Assembly (NCBI GenBank): GCA_900555725.1
Contig: USMD01000012.1
Location: 1 to 30,149 of the forward strand
DNA: 30,149 nucleotides
From: an uncultured Garciella sp.
GTDB taxonomy: Bacteria > Bacillota > Clostridia > Eubacteriales > Garciellaceae
Direction: 5' to 3'
Shown: piece by piece, positions 21,722-30,111 of the stretch
Numbering within the stretch: the stretch's first letter is position 1
How the letters are laid out: the number at the start of each line of letters is the position of its first letter
The notes under the pieces: model-generated
What the model was told of the DNA's origin: nothing
The model's input: only the letters and a program-made list of their open reading frames with translations
Databases searched by the model: none
Program-made: the position numbers and the translations under genes

Positions 21722-22936
21722 ATGAATTTTTCAGGTAAGGTAGTTGTTGCACAGGGTGGTGGACCAACCCATGTAATCAATGAATCATTGGTAGGAGCAG
21801 TTTTAGAATCTAGAAAATTTCCCCAGGTAACCAAAGTCTATGGAGCCTTAAATGGGGTAGAAGGATTGATAAATGAGGATTTTATAGATCTGACCCAGGA
21901 AACTACAAAGAATCTAGAAAAGGTTGCCATGACACCATCTTCAGCACTACTTTCCACGAGGGTAAAACCAGATGGAGCCTATTGTAAGGAAATATTTAAG
22001 GTATTAAAAGCTCATGATGTCAGATATTTCTTCTATATGGGAGGAAACGACTCCTGTGATACTGTGTGTATTGTGAATGAATATGCAAAAAAGGAAGATT
22101 ATGAGTTTAGAGCAATTCACATTCCAAAGACCATTGATAATGATTTGGTATTCAATGATCATACCCCAGGGTATGGTTCAGCAGCGAGATTTGTAGTACA
22201 AGCTTTTATGGGGGCTAATTTGGATAATAGGGCCCTAAAAGGGGTCTATATCGGAGTGGTAATGGGTAGACACGCAGGATTTTTGGCAGCGGCTTCTTCT
22301 ATTGCCAAGAAATACCCTGATGACGGACCACATCTCATTTATCTTCCAGAGAGATCCTTTAGTATGGATCAATTCCTAAGGGATGTAAAAGAAGTGTACG
22401 ATCGATATGGAAGATGTGTGGTTGCAGTATCTGAGGGAATTCAAGATGAAAATGGAATGCTAATCGCTACTGCACTGTCAAAAAATGTAGAGAAAGACGC
22501 TCATGGAAATATATATCTAGGAGGAAGTGCTTTAGGGGAATTATTGGGAAATGAAGTTAAGAAACACTTAAATATTAGTCGAGTAAGATCTGATACCCTT
22601 GGTTATTTACAGCGTTGTTTTGTAGGATGTGTATCCGATGTAGATCTTATGGAAGCTAGGGAGGTAGGAGAAAAAGCGGCCCAATTTGCCCTATGGAATG
22701 ATGTAGATGGCTCAGTTACCATCGAAAGAACTGGAAATTATTCTGTAGATTATAAATTAAGGAATTTAAAAGAGATTGCTGGGAAGACCAGAACCATGCC
22801 TGATGTATTTATCAATGAGAAGGGAAATTATGTAACAGAGGCATTTTATCAATATTGTAGACCACTATTAGGTTCTGGCCTGCCTAGTCCTAGTAAGTTA
22901 AGGGCACCATTAGTTCCAAAAGTCTTAAATAAATAA
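21722..22936 (+). CDS. pfp: Pyrophosphate--fructose 6-phosphate 1-phosphotransferase
   Basis: A 404-residue phosphofructokinase that phosphorylates fructose 6-phosphate reversibly in glycolysis. Motifs: VVVAQGGGPTHVINESL (phosphoryl-donor loop), GGNDS with Asp110 where ATP enzymes carry Gly, PKTIDND with Lys136 and catalytic Asp139, MGRHAG (181-186) and PERSF. The Asp110/Lys136 pair is the established signature of pyrophosphate use, so PPi and not ATP is the likely donor. Use of PPi saves ATP and is common in anaerobes. The gene stands alone, with an extended -10 promoter, a potentially switchable ribosome-binding site and a terminator-like hairpin after it. Confidence 0.93.
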   Translation: MNFSGKVVVAQGGGPTHVINESLVGAVLESRKFPQVTKVYGALNGVEGLINEDFIDLTQETTKNLEKVAMTPSSALLSTRVKPDGAYCKEIFKVLKAHDVRYFFYMGGNDSCDTVCIVNEYAKKEDYEFRAIHIPKTIDNDLVFNDHTPGYGSAARFVVQAFMGANLDNRALKGVYIGVVMGRHAGFLAAASSIAKKYPDDGPHLIYLPERSFSMDQFLRDVKEVYDRYGRCVVAVSEGIQDENGMLIATALSKNVEKDAHGNIYLGGSALGELLGNEVKKHLNISRVRSDTLGYLQRCFVGCVSDVDLMEAREVGEKAAQFALWNDVDGSVTIERTGNYSVDYKLRNLKEIAGKTRTMPDVFINEKGNYVTEAFYQYCRPLLGSGLPSPSKLRAPLVPKVLNK

Positions 22937-22941
22937 GAGAT

Positions 22942-22972
22942 GATGAGAGGATAGTTCCCTTGTCCTCTCATC
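22942..22972 (+). terminator. Terminator-like hairpin after pfp
   Basis: GATGAGAGGA (22942-22951) pairs perfectly with TCCTCTCATC (22963-22972) around an 11-base loop. There is no real T tract after it, so efficiency is uncertain. Confidence 0.55.
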
Positions 22973-22994
22973 GTTATCATGATGAATGCCAATA

Positions 22995-23168
22995 TTGACG
23001 AAATCTTGTTTTTATGTTAGAATCTTTATAAGAATACAAAGGAGTGTAAAATTAAGTGGACGATTCGCCTTTACCGGATTTATATAGTAATGGTTTCTTT
23101 ATAGATCAATCATAGAGCATATAAACAATGGCATCTGCTTGCAAATGCCATTGTTTGTATGCTTTTTT
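22995..23168 (+). promoter_or_regulatory. Promoter, leader and 18-bp terminator upstream of CNNM gene
   Basis: TTGACG (22995-23000), a 17-base spacer and TAGAAT (23018-23023) form a good sigmaA promoter with a TG extension. About 85-90 bases of leader then run into an 18-bp hairpin (23117-23134 with 23145-23162, one G-U) followed by six T (23163-23168), all before the CNNM ribosome-binding site. TTTATAT (23079-23085) could pair with ATATAAA (23119-23125) in the 5' arm as an antiterminator, but this is AT-rich. The layout is that of a transcription-attenuating riboregulator; I do not recognise the aptamer class. Confidence 0.6.
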
Positions 23169-23223
23169 GAGTAATTCAAGAAGGCATACCTTAAACTCAT
23201 ATTATTATTTAGGAGGTATTAAT

Positions 23224-24573
23224 TTGTCAGAAGATTCTATAGGATGGCAGCTTGCACTTCAGTTTATTTTAATTGCTGTCAATGCAGTTTTTGCATGTGC
23301 TGAGATTGCAATTTTGTCATCCAATGAAAATAAAATTGAAGTGATGGGTAAGGAAGGAAATAAAAAGGCAAAAAGACTTCTAGCTTTCATAGAAGAGCCT
23401 TCCCGGTTTCTTTCCACTATCCAAGTGGGAATTACCCTTGCAGGATTTTTAGGCAGTGCTTTTGCAGCAGATAATTTTTCAGATATGTTGGTAGAATGGC
23501 TTTTAAATATAGGAGTAAGACTAAATACTGCTACTCTTGATTCCATTGCTGTAGTAGCCATTACCATTATTTTATCTTATTTTACCCTTATTTTTGGAGA
23601 ATTGGTTCCCAAAAGGGTGGCTATGAAAAATCCTGATAAAGTTTCCCTTGCTATTTCTGGATTCATATCTTTTATTTCTAAAATTTTTAGCCCTATTGTA
23701 TGGTTTTTGACCAAATCTACCAATGCAATTTTGCGTCTTATTGGGATTGACCCAAATGAGGAGATAGAGGAGGTTACTGAAGAAGATATTCGTATGATGG
23801 TGGACCAAGGAAGCGAAAAAGGTTCTATTAATCCAAGCGAAAAACAAATGATTCACAATGTGTTTGAATTTGACAATAAAGAAGCAGAAGATGTAATGAC
23901 CCATAGAACAGATGCAGATCTTCTATGGTTAGAAGATGACGATGAGGAATGGGAAAAGGTAATTTATGAAAGTAGACATACCTATTATCCTGTCTGTCAT
24001 GAAAGTACAGATAATATTATTGGAGTTTTAAATACCAAAGATTATTTCCGTTTAAAAGATAAGTCCAGAAAAAGCATCTTAAAAAATGCAATAAAACCTG
24101 CTTATTTTGTCCCGGAAACCGTTCATACAGACATATTGTTTCATAATATGAAAATTAGTCGAAATCACTTTGCAGTGGTGATGGATGAATATGGTGGTAT
24201 GACAGGGATTATCACTATGAGTGACTTATTAGAGCAACTAGTAGGGGATCTTGATGATGATGATTCCCTTCCTTTAGAACCACCATTTATCCAAGAAGTT
24301 GATTGTGAGACTTGGAAGATCCAAGGATCTACACCCTTAAAATTGATTACAGAACAATTAGGGGTAGAGTTTCCTGATAATGAGGATTATGATACTTTTG
24401 GAGGCTTTGTATTTGGCTTATTAGGTACTATTCCCAATGATGGTAGTACTCCAGAGTTAGAAACCTCTGAGTTACACATCCAAATACTTGAAATTAAAGA
24501 TCATCGTTTAGAAAATGCCATAGTACGTCTCCTGCCAGAATCTGATGAAGAAAACCAAGAAAATGAGGAATAG
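23224..24573 (+). CDS. CNNM/CorC-family (hemolysin-like) divalent cation transporter
   Basis: A 449-residue membrane protein of the CNNM/HlyC-CorC family, linked to Mg2+ (and Co2+) export. The N-terminal CNNM domain (about 1-165) has the transmembrane stretches LALQFILIAVNAVFACAEIA, then TIQVGITLAGFLGSAFA and ILSYFTLIFGELVPKRVAM, a hallmark. A CBS pair (about 185-310) includes VMTHRTDADLLWL and MDEYGGMTGIITMSDLLEQL. The C-terminal CorC_HlyC domain (about 335-425) includes YDTFGGFVFGLLGTIP. The start is TTG 23224, with AGGAGGT (23211-23217) just upstream. The in-frame ATG at 23128 is rejected because the stretch after it is the terminator hairpin. ATACCTT (23186-23192) could pair with GAGGTAT at the ribosome-binding site. 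Confidence 0.9.
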   Translation: MSEDSIGWQLALQFILIAVNAVFACAEIAILSSNENKIEVMGKEGNKKAKRLLAFIEEPSRFLSTIQVGITLAGFLGSAFAADNFSDMLVEWLLNIGVRLNTATLDSIAVVAITIILSYFTLIFGELVPKRVAMKNPDKVSLAISGFISFISKIFSPIVWFLTKSTNAILRLIGIDPNEEIEEVTEEDIRMMVDQGSEKGSINPSEKQMIHNVFEFDNKEAEDVMTHRTDADLLWLEDDDEEWEKVIYESRHTYYPVCHESTDNIIGVLNTKDYFRLKDKSRKSILKNAIKPAYFVPETVHTDILFHNMKISRNHFAVVMDEYGGMTGIITMSDLLEQLVGDLDDDDSLPLEPPFIQEVDCETWKIQGSTPLKLITEQLGVEFPDNEDYDTFGGFVFGLLGTIPNDGSTPELETSELHIQILEIKDHRLENAIVRLLPESDEENQENEE

Positions 24574-24607
24574 GGGATCATCAATGAAACGACCCTAAGA
24601 TTTAGTA

Positions 24608-24636
24608 TTGTATCATCTAGTAAAGATCGATATAAT
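24608..24636 (+). promoter_or_regulatory. sigmaA-type promoter of glutamine synthetase gene
   Basis: TTGTAT (24608-24613), a 17-base spacer and TATAAT (24631-24636). Confidence 0.6.
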
Positions 24637-24690
24637 AGATAGTAAAAATGGATACAGGGAAGAGGTCGACAAATAAAGGGAGGAAGCTCA

Positions 24691-26595
24691 ATGAAAGATT
24701 TATTGTATGTGATACCACCAGAGGAACATAGCATTGAAACCCTAAAGAGAATCTTTACGGAACATCCTGAGATAAAGTTTGTGTCCCTAATGGGTGTGGA
24801 CATGGGAGGAAATGCTACTGATGAAAAAATTCCAATTCATTTATTTACCAAGAATATAGAGGATTTTTTGACCTATGGAATTCAAACAGACGGATCTAGC
24901 GTAGTACTTCATGAAATTGCTGTCTTAAATAATGCTAGACTAGACATTATTCCAGATTTAGAGGTAAATTGGTTTGTAGATTATAATTATAAATTACTAA
25001 ATGAAAGAACTCAATTGCCAATAGGAACTTTAAAAATTCCAGCTTTTTTAGTTCATGAAAATAAGAAGGTAGATTCTAGATCTATTTTAAATAGGGCGGG
25101 AGAGTATTTTAAAAAATCTACTATGGAATTATTGAAGAAACATCCCCATCTTCTAAAAGATTTAGGACTCGACAGTACGGATGAGATTGAAAGTGTTGAT
25201 CTTACAGCAGCAACAGAATTAGAATTTTGGGTAAAAACTCCAGAGGATCGTGCTGATATTGAAAAGCTTAGCACTTCTCAAACCCTAAAGGAACAATACT
25301 GGAAAAGAACCCAAGGGATTGTTCGGACAGCGATGGAAAAAACCATACTGGAGATGGAGAAATACGGCTTCCAGCCTGAAATGGGGCATAAAGAAGTTGG
25401 AGGAATTAGAAGTAAAATTACTGGAGATGGAAGATCCAATCATGTTATGGAACAACTAGAAATTGATTGGAAATATAGTTCTCCTATTCAAGCAGCAGAT
25501 AATGAATTAATTATACGACAATTGGTAGAGGATATCTTCCATCAATATGGATTAGAGGTTACCTTTCGGGCGAAACCTGTTGAAGGGGTTGCTGGAAGCG
25601 GAGAGCATACCCATGTAGGCGCCACTTTGAAATTAAAAAATGGGAAGAGAAAAAACCTCTTTGCACCGGTTAATATGAAGAAAGATTTCTTAGGGATTTT
25701 AGGCTATGGTGCCCTAATGGGAATTCTTCGAAATTATGAAATTGTAAATCCCTTTATTACCAATATCATTGACGGGTTCAATAGGCTAAAGCCAGGTTTT
25801 GAAGCACCTGTCTGTGTAGTAACTTCCCTAGGACATAGCGCCCAGGAACCTTCTAGAAACCGTTCCATTTTAGTTGGTTTAGTACGGGATATTCAAAATC
25901 CTATGTCTACAAGATTTGAAATAAGATCCCCAAATCCCTATTCCAATACCTATTTGGTAGTTGCAGCCCTTTATCAAGTAATGCTTGATGGTATGTGTGC
26001 TGCCACAGAAAGTGAGAAGAATAATAAAGAGTTAGAAAAAGAGATTTCCAAAAAAGCTGGAGAGGAAAGTTTCTATTTAGACAAAGATCGTGCCTATCGA
26101 AGTGAAGAAAATGTATTTGAATACTACACTGAACAAGAAAGAAATGCAAAGTTTGGAATTCCTCCTGCAACTCCATGGGAAAATATAAAGGCCTTTGAAA
26201 TCCATAAAGATCGAGTGAAAATCCTATTAAAGGGTGGAGTAATGACGGAAGATATCATCCGATCCATTGCGGCAAGTACCCTGGACCGATGGACCAAAGA
26301 GCTTGCTACCAGAGTCTTAGACGACAATATGGATTTTATTCGGGAATGTCAAAAGCTTCATACTGAAGAAACAGCCAATGATCTTGATCAGGAACTTTGG
26401 GAAAAGGTAAATCACCTAAAAATAGAGTTAATGAAAAGCTCTAAGGAAAAGGTTTCTATACTTGGTGGAATTAGGGAGGCGTTGAAAAAAGAGGATTACC
26501 AAACTGCTTCCGATTTACAATTGGTAATGATAGAAAAGATGAATGAACTAAGAAACGTTTATACAGAATATAAACATAATCTATTTGAGGAGTAG
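24691..26595 (+). CDS. Glutamine synthetase, long (634-residue) clostridial type
   Basis: Makes glutamine from glutamate, ammonia and ATP. Family motifs: QTDGSSVVLHE (substrate loop), ATELEFW (metal-binding Glu pair), MGHKEVGG, GSGEHTHVGATLKL (ATP and metal site, matching GSG-H-H of type I), PSRNRSILVG and FEIRSPNPYSNTYLVVAALY, equivalent to R-PDP--NPYL. At 634 residues it is longer than type I (about 440-470) and shorter than type III (about 700-730). The extra length is a predicted helical C-terminal region from about residue 520. Such 630-residue enzymes are common in Clostridia (from memory). AAAGGGAGG precedes the ATG. It has its own promoter and terminator. Glutamine synthetase activity is likely but not certain. 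Confidence 0.88.
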   Translation: MKDLLYVIPPEEHSIETLKRIFTEHPEIKFVSLMGVDMGGNATDEKIPIHLFTKNIEDFLTYGIQTDGSSVVLHEIAVLNNARLDIIPDLEVNWFVDYNYKLLNERTQLPIGTLKIPAFLVHENKKVDSRSILNRAGEYFKKSTMELLKKHPHLLKDLGLDSTDEIESVDLTAATELEFWVKTPEDRADIEKLSTSQTLKEQYWKRTQGIVRTAMEKTILEMEKYGFQPEMGHKEVGGIRSKITGDGRSNHVMEQLEIDWKYSSPIQAADNELIIRQLVEDIFHQYGLEVTFRAKPVEGVAGSGEHTHVGATLKLKNGKRKNLFAPVNMKKDFLGILGYGALMGILRNYEIVNPFITNIIDGFNRLKPGFEAPVCVVTSLGHSAQEPSRNRSILVGLVRDIQNPMSTRFEIRSPNPYSNTYLVVAALYQVMLDGMCAATESEKNNKELEKEISKKAGEESFYLDKDRAYRSEENVFEYYTEQERNAKFGIPPATPWENIKAFEIHKDRVKILLKGGVMTEDIIRSIAASTLDRWTKELATRVLDDNMDFIRECQKLHTEETANDLDQELWEKVNHLKIELMKSSKEKVSILGGIREALKKEDYQTASDLQLVMIEKMNELRNVYTEYKHNLFEE

Positions 26596-26694
26596 TCATA
26601 AAAAATTTTCCTTTGTACTAACTTTTAAATTCTGGATAGGATGTAATAAGACGAGGAACCATAGAAGTTTTATAAATAAAAAGAAAAATAAGTA

Positions 26695-26724
26695 GGGGGA
26701 TGATTACTTCATCCCCTGTTTTTT
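26695..26724 (+). terminator. Intrinsic terminator after glutamine synthetase gene
   Basis: GGGGATGA (26696-26703) pairs with TCATCCCC (26709-26716), a G-U pair extends the stem, the loop has 5 bases, and TGTTTTTTA follows. Confidence 0.93.
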
Positions 26725-26807
26725 ATGCAGTTCCCTTCGTTGTATATTTTCTTTAAGTATGCTAAGATAAAAACATTAAAATAATGAGAATTAAAAGGTT
26801 GGATGAT

Positions 26808-28976
26808 ATGAAAAAGACGCTAGTATTAGCAGAAAAACCTTCGGTAGGAAGAGATATTGCAAGGGTTTTAAAGTGTAACCAAAACAATCATGGATATATA
26901 GAAGGGAAAAACTATATCGTCACATGGGCGTTGGGGCATTTGGTGACTTTAGCAGAGCCCGAGGAGTATAATAAAAAATATAAACAATGGTCTATAGAGG
27001 ATCTACCTATGCTCCCCTCTTCTTTAAAACTAGAAGTGATTAAAAAAACGGGGAAGCAATACAATACCGTAAAAAAACTCATGGTTCGAAAGGATGTAGA
27101 AGAGATTGTTATTGCTACTGATTCTGGACGGGAAGGAGAACTTGTAGCTAGATGGATTTTAGAAAAAGCAAGGGTAAAAAAACCTCTAAAACGTCTCTGG
27201 ATCTCCTCTGTGACCGATCGGGCCATAAAAGAAGGATTTAAAAAATTAAAACCAGGAAAGGATTATGAAAATCTCTATTTTTCTGCTCTTTCTAGGGCTG
27301 AGGCGGATTGGTATGTTGGCATCAACGCAACCCGTGCTCTAACCTGTAAATACAATGCCCAACTATCCTGCGGTAGAGTCCAAACCCCTACTTTGGCAAT
27401 GATTGCCCAAAGGGAAGAAGAAATCAAAGATTTCAAACCAAGGACCTTTTACGGTCTAGAAGCTCAAGTGAAGGGAGTAAAATTTACCTGGCAAAAAGGC
27501 AATCTCTTTGATGAGGAGAAGACAGAAAAAATATTTTCTGAACTAAAGTCTAAGGATTTAAGGATCACCAAAGTGAGTAGAAAGCCTAAAAAAAGCTTTG
27601 CCCCTCAACTATATGACTTAACAGAGCTACAAAGAGATGCGAATAAAAGATATGACTTTTCCCCAAAAGAAACCCTATCGATTATGCAAAGCCTTTATGA
27701 AAGGCATAAGCTTTTAACCTATCCCCGTACCGATTCTAGATTTATTACTACGGATATAGTAAGTACCTTAGAAGAACGGGTAAAATCCTGTGGAGTAGGC
27801 CTTTATAGTAAATTTGCCAATACAATATTAAAAAAACCTATTAAAGGGAAAAAATCCTTTGTGGACAATAGCAAGGTTTCTGATCACCACGCCATTATTC
27901 CCACAGAGCAAGGGGTTTTTCTACAGAATCTTTCCGATAGAGAAAGAAAAATCTATGACTTGGTGGTAAAAAGATTTTTTGCAGTCCTCTATCCTCCCTT
28001 TGAATACGAACAAGTACTCATAGAAGCTAGGATAGGTTCTGAAGGTTTCATTGCAAAGGGGAAAAGAACCATAAGTCTTGGTTGGAAGGAATTATATGAG
28101 AACCAGGAAGATCAAGAAGAAAGTCAAAACCTAAAGGCTATTTCTGATTTCCAAGAGGAAAATATTTTAAAGATGGACTCCCTTTTGAAGACCAGCGGAC
28201 AAACAAAACCTCCAGTACCTTTTAATGAGGCTACATTACTTTCTGCTATGGAACATCCTACAAAGTATATGAAAAGCGGCAACAATAAGCTAGCAAAGAC
28301 CCTGAATGAAACAGGAGGTCTAGGTACCGTTGCTACCAGGGCAGATATCATTGAAAAACTCTTTGACCATTATCTTATAGAAAAAAGGGGAAAGGATCTC
28401 TTCATTACTTCAAAAGGAAAACAATTATTAGAATTGGTTCCTGAGGATTTAAAATCTCCAGAAATGACTGGAACCTGGGAACAAAATCTAGAAAAAATCG
28501 CTAAAGGGAAATTAAGTAAGGATACTTTTATTAAGGATATTAAAAAATATACCAAAGACATTGTAGGGGAAATCAAAGAGAGTAAGGGAAGCTTTCACCA
28601 TGAAAATATTACCGGCAATCGCTGTCCCCAGTGCGGCAAGTTTATGCTAGAAGTAAAAACCAAAAAAGGCAAAATGTTAGTTTGTCAAGATAGGGAGTGC
28701 GGTCATAGAGAGCCCTTAGCAAAGATTACCAATGCAAAGTGCCCCCAGTGTCATAAAAGATTAGAGCTTCGAGGACAAGGAGAGGGGCAAATCTTTGTTT
28801 GTAAATGCGGGTATCGAGAAAAACTTTCCAGTTTTAATGAAAGGAAAAAGAAAGAAAAGAGCGGGATTTCCAAAAAAGAAGCACAAAAATACCTAAAAAA
28901 GCAGCAAAAAGAGGCAAAAAAGCCAATCAATTCTGCCTTAGCTGATGCATTGTCGAAAATAGATTTAGGAGATTAA
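26808..28976 (+). CDS. topB: DNA topoisomerase III
   Basis: Type IA topoisomerase of 722 residues that relaxes and decatenates DNA through a transient 5'-phosphotyrosine. The Toprim domain at the start carries LVLAEKPSVGRDIA with the catalytic Glu9 and DSGREGELVARWI. LSRAEADWYVGINATRALT and SCGRVQTPTLAMI are core signatures. LLTYPRTDSRF holds the catalytic Tyr305. GTVATRADIIEKLF lies further on. The C-terminus has two short zinc-ribbon-like Cys motifs (CPQCGK...CQDREC and CPQCHK...CKCG). The start is ATG 26808 after AAAGGTTGG (26793-26801); the in-frame ATG at 26784 has no ribosome-binding site. It lies behind the glutamine synthetase terminator. Replicative versus accessory role cannot be decided. 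Confidence 0.95.
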   Translation: MKKTLVLAEKPSVGRDIARVLKCNQNNHGYIEGKNYIVTWALGHLVTLAEPEEYNKKYKQWSIEDLPMLPSSLKLEVIKKTGKQYNTVKKLMVRKDVEEIVIATDSGREGELVARWILEKARVKKPLKRLWISSVTDRAIKEGFKKLKPGKDYENLYFSALSRAEADWYVGINATRALTCKYNAQLSCGRVQTPTLAMIAQREEEIKDFKPRTFYGLEAQVKGVKFTWQKGNLFDEEKTEKIFSELKSKDLRITKVSRKPKKSFAPQLYDLTELQRDANKRYDFSPKETLSIMQSLYERHKLLTYPRTDSRFITTDIVSTLEERVKSCGVGLYSKFANTILKKPIKGKKSFVDNSKVSDHHAIIPTEQGVFLQNLSDRERKIYDLVVKRFFAVLYPPFEYEQVLIEARIGSEGFIAKGKRTISLGWKELYENQEDQEESQNLKAISDFQEENILKMDSLLKTSGQTKPPVPFNEATLLSAMEHPTKYMKSGNNKLAKTLNETGGLGTVATRADIIEKLFDHYLIEKRGKDLFITSKGKQLLELVPEDLKSPEMTGTWEQNLEKIAKGKLSKDTFIKDIKKYTKDIVGEIKESKGSFHHENITGNRCPQCGKFMLEVKTKKGKMLVCQDRECGHREPLAKITNAKCPQCHKRLELRGQGEGQIFVCKCGYREKLSSFNERKKKEKSGISKKEAQKYLKKQQKEAKKPINSALADALSKIDLGD

Positions 28977-28978
28977 AC

Positions 28979-29215
28979 CATATCAAAACTCTAATACCAG
29001 AATGTGAACGGGTTGGAATCTATGCATCTCCTAAAAGTGTTAGTATCAAATCTGTGGAAGAATTAGTACAATTAAGACAGGCAGGGTTAAAAATAGCATA
29101 CATGAGATTAGAATCTGGAAATGATGAGGTTTTAGAAGAAGATATGATTAATGAGCTGAAGGAAGCCATAGCTGGAAAAATAGACTTTAGAAGTGAATAC
29201 CTGAGAGGACTTTAG
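28979..29215 (+). pseudogene. Remnant of a radical SAM protein gene
   Basis: One open frame with no start encodes about 78 residues. PECERVGIYASPKSV, then LVQLRQAGLKIAYMRLESG, match the middle of a B12-independent radical SAM family in which the helix before 'GLESG' is conserved. The frame then jumps to a tail, IDFRSEYLRGL, which matches that family's C-terminus (RPEYLRGL type, from memory). The N-terminal CxxxCxxC cluster is missing, and about 100 or more internal residues seem deleted after SGNDEVLEE. It begins directly after the topB stop, and its stop overlaps the VanZ ribosome-binding site. Confidence 0.7.
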
Positions 29216-29226
29216 GTGGAAAAATT

Positions 29227-29790
29227 ATGATAAATCTTAGTTTTCCATTTCTGATTTTATTAATTTTATATATGATAACTACCATTGCTTTCCATTTATT
29301 TATAAGGAAATTCACTTTACGTTCTTGGTTTATTATGACAATTTTCGCTTTGTATATCATAATAGTTTTATGTATTGTTTTCTTTCCGTTACCTTATCAG
29401 AGAGAGTTGATCCAAGATAGTATAAGAAACCACTGGAGTGTTTCTAATAATTATATTCCCTTTAAGGGATGGATTGATGCTTTTAAAGATATAAAGCGTA
29501 TTGGATTTTTCTCTGCCTTTTACCAGTTAATAATGAATATCGCATTATTTTTCCCGTTTGGTTTTTATATACCGATTCTTAAAGATAAAGTAGGGATAGG
29601 ACGAGTAATAGAAATTGCTTTTATATTTTCTGGAATAATTGAAAGCATTCAATCTGTAATTAACTTATTCCTTGGATTTAACTATCGGTCGTTCGATGTG
29701 GATGATATTATCTGTAATGTTACAGGTGCTATACTAGGATATGTGATATATAGATGGTTGAAAAAATATTTTGTAGATAAAAAGGTATAG
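29227..29790 (+). CDS. VanZ-family membrane protein
   Basis: A 187-residue protein with about four to five hydrophobic helices. VanZ-family features: NNYIPFKGWIDAF after the second helix, LIMNIALFFPFGFYIPIL, SGIIESIQSVI with the conserved Glu-x-x-Gln, and FDVDDIICNVTGAILGY, the C-terminal signature. The archetype VanZ gives low-level teicoplanin resistance; the role of most homologues is unknown, and no other van genes are here, so resistance should not be assumed. TAGGTGG at 29213-29219 precedes the ATG and overlaps the radical SAM remnant's stop. A terminator follows. Confidence 0.9.
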   Translation: MINLSFPFLILLILYMITTIAFHLFIRKFTLRSWFIMTIFALYIIIVLCIVFFPLPYQRELIQDSIRNHWSVSNNYIPFKGWIDAFKDIKRIGFFSAFYQLIMNIALFFPFGFYIPILKDKVGIGRVIEIAFIFSGIIESIQSVINLFLGFNYRSFDVDDIICNVTGAILGYVIYRWLKKYFVDKKV

Positions 29791-29823
29791 ATTAATTAAG
29801 TAATATTCTACTAGCAAAAACAG

Positions 29824-29875
29824 AAACTCCCTTTTGGAAATGCTTATAAAAGCTCTAGTTAAAGGGAGTTTTTTT
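29824..29875 (+). terminator. Intrinsic terminator after VanZ-family gene
   Basis: AAACTCCCTTT (29824-29834) pairs with AAAGGGAGTTT (29861-29871), with a small inner hairpin GCTT-ATAA-AAGC (29842-29853), then T to 29875. Confidence 0.9.
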
Positions 29876-30111
29876 AAATTCAAATAAATGGAAACTTTTA
29901 GTGAATTTTAATCTATATTAAAATCTAATAACTTTTATTTATTAGATTTTGGAATAAGCCAATATACTTTCACTCCAAAAGTTAGATGTATAATGTTTTA
30001 TCTGAATTATTCACGGTGATACAAAAAAATAAATCTACTCACTAACCTTAATCTAACAGATTAAATTCAAGGGAAACTGGTATATACAACATATTAATAT
30101 AATGATATAAT
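29876..30111. other. AT-rich non-coding stretch with hairpins
   Basis: No gene found on either strand. It holds a perfect 8-bp hairpin (29905-29912/29917-29924), an overlapping, mutually exclusive 12-bp hairpin (29920-29931/29939-29950, AAAATCTAATAA arm) and a 7-bp hairpin (30048-30054/30058-30064). No function is supported. Confidence 0.6.

Noticed and set aside
23037..23080. THF, guanidine-II or PreQ1 riboswitch in the CNNM leader, from GGAGTGTA, ACGA and GATTCGC fragments
   Set aside because: The fragments occur in the wrong order or without the required flanking stems; I cannot support any known class.
24665..24671. Spo0A box (TGTCGAC on the minus strand) in the glutamine synthetase leader
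   Set aside because: One mismatch to the 7-base consensus and no second box, so it is not distinguishable from chance.
29227..29790. Glycopeptide resistance cluster, from a VanZ-family gene plus ddl in one window
   Set aside because: ddl is 10 kb away and carries the D-Ala-D-Ala-type Tyr, and there are no vanH, vanX or two-component genes.
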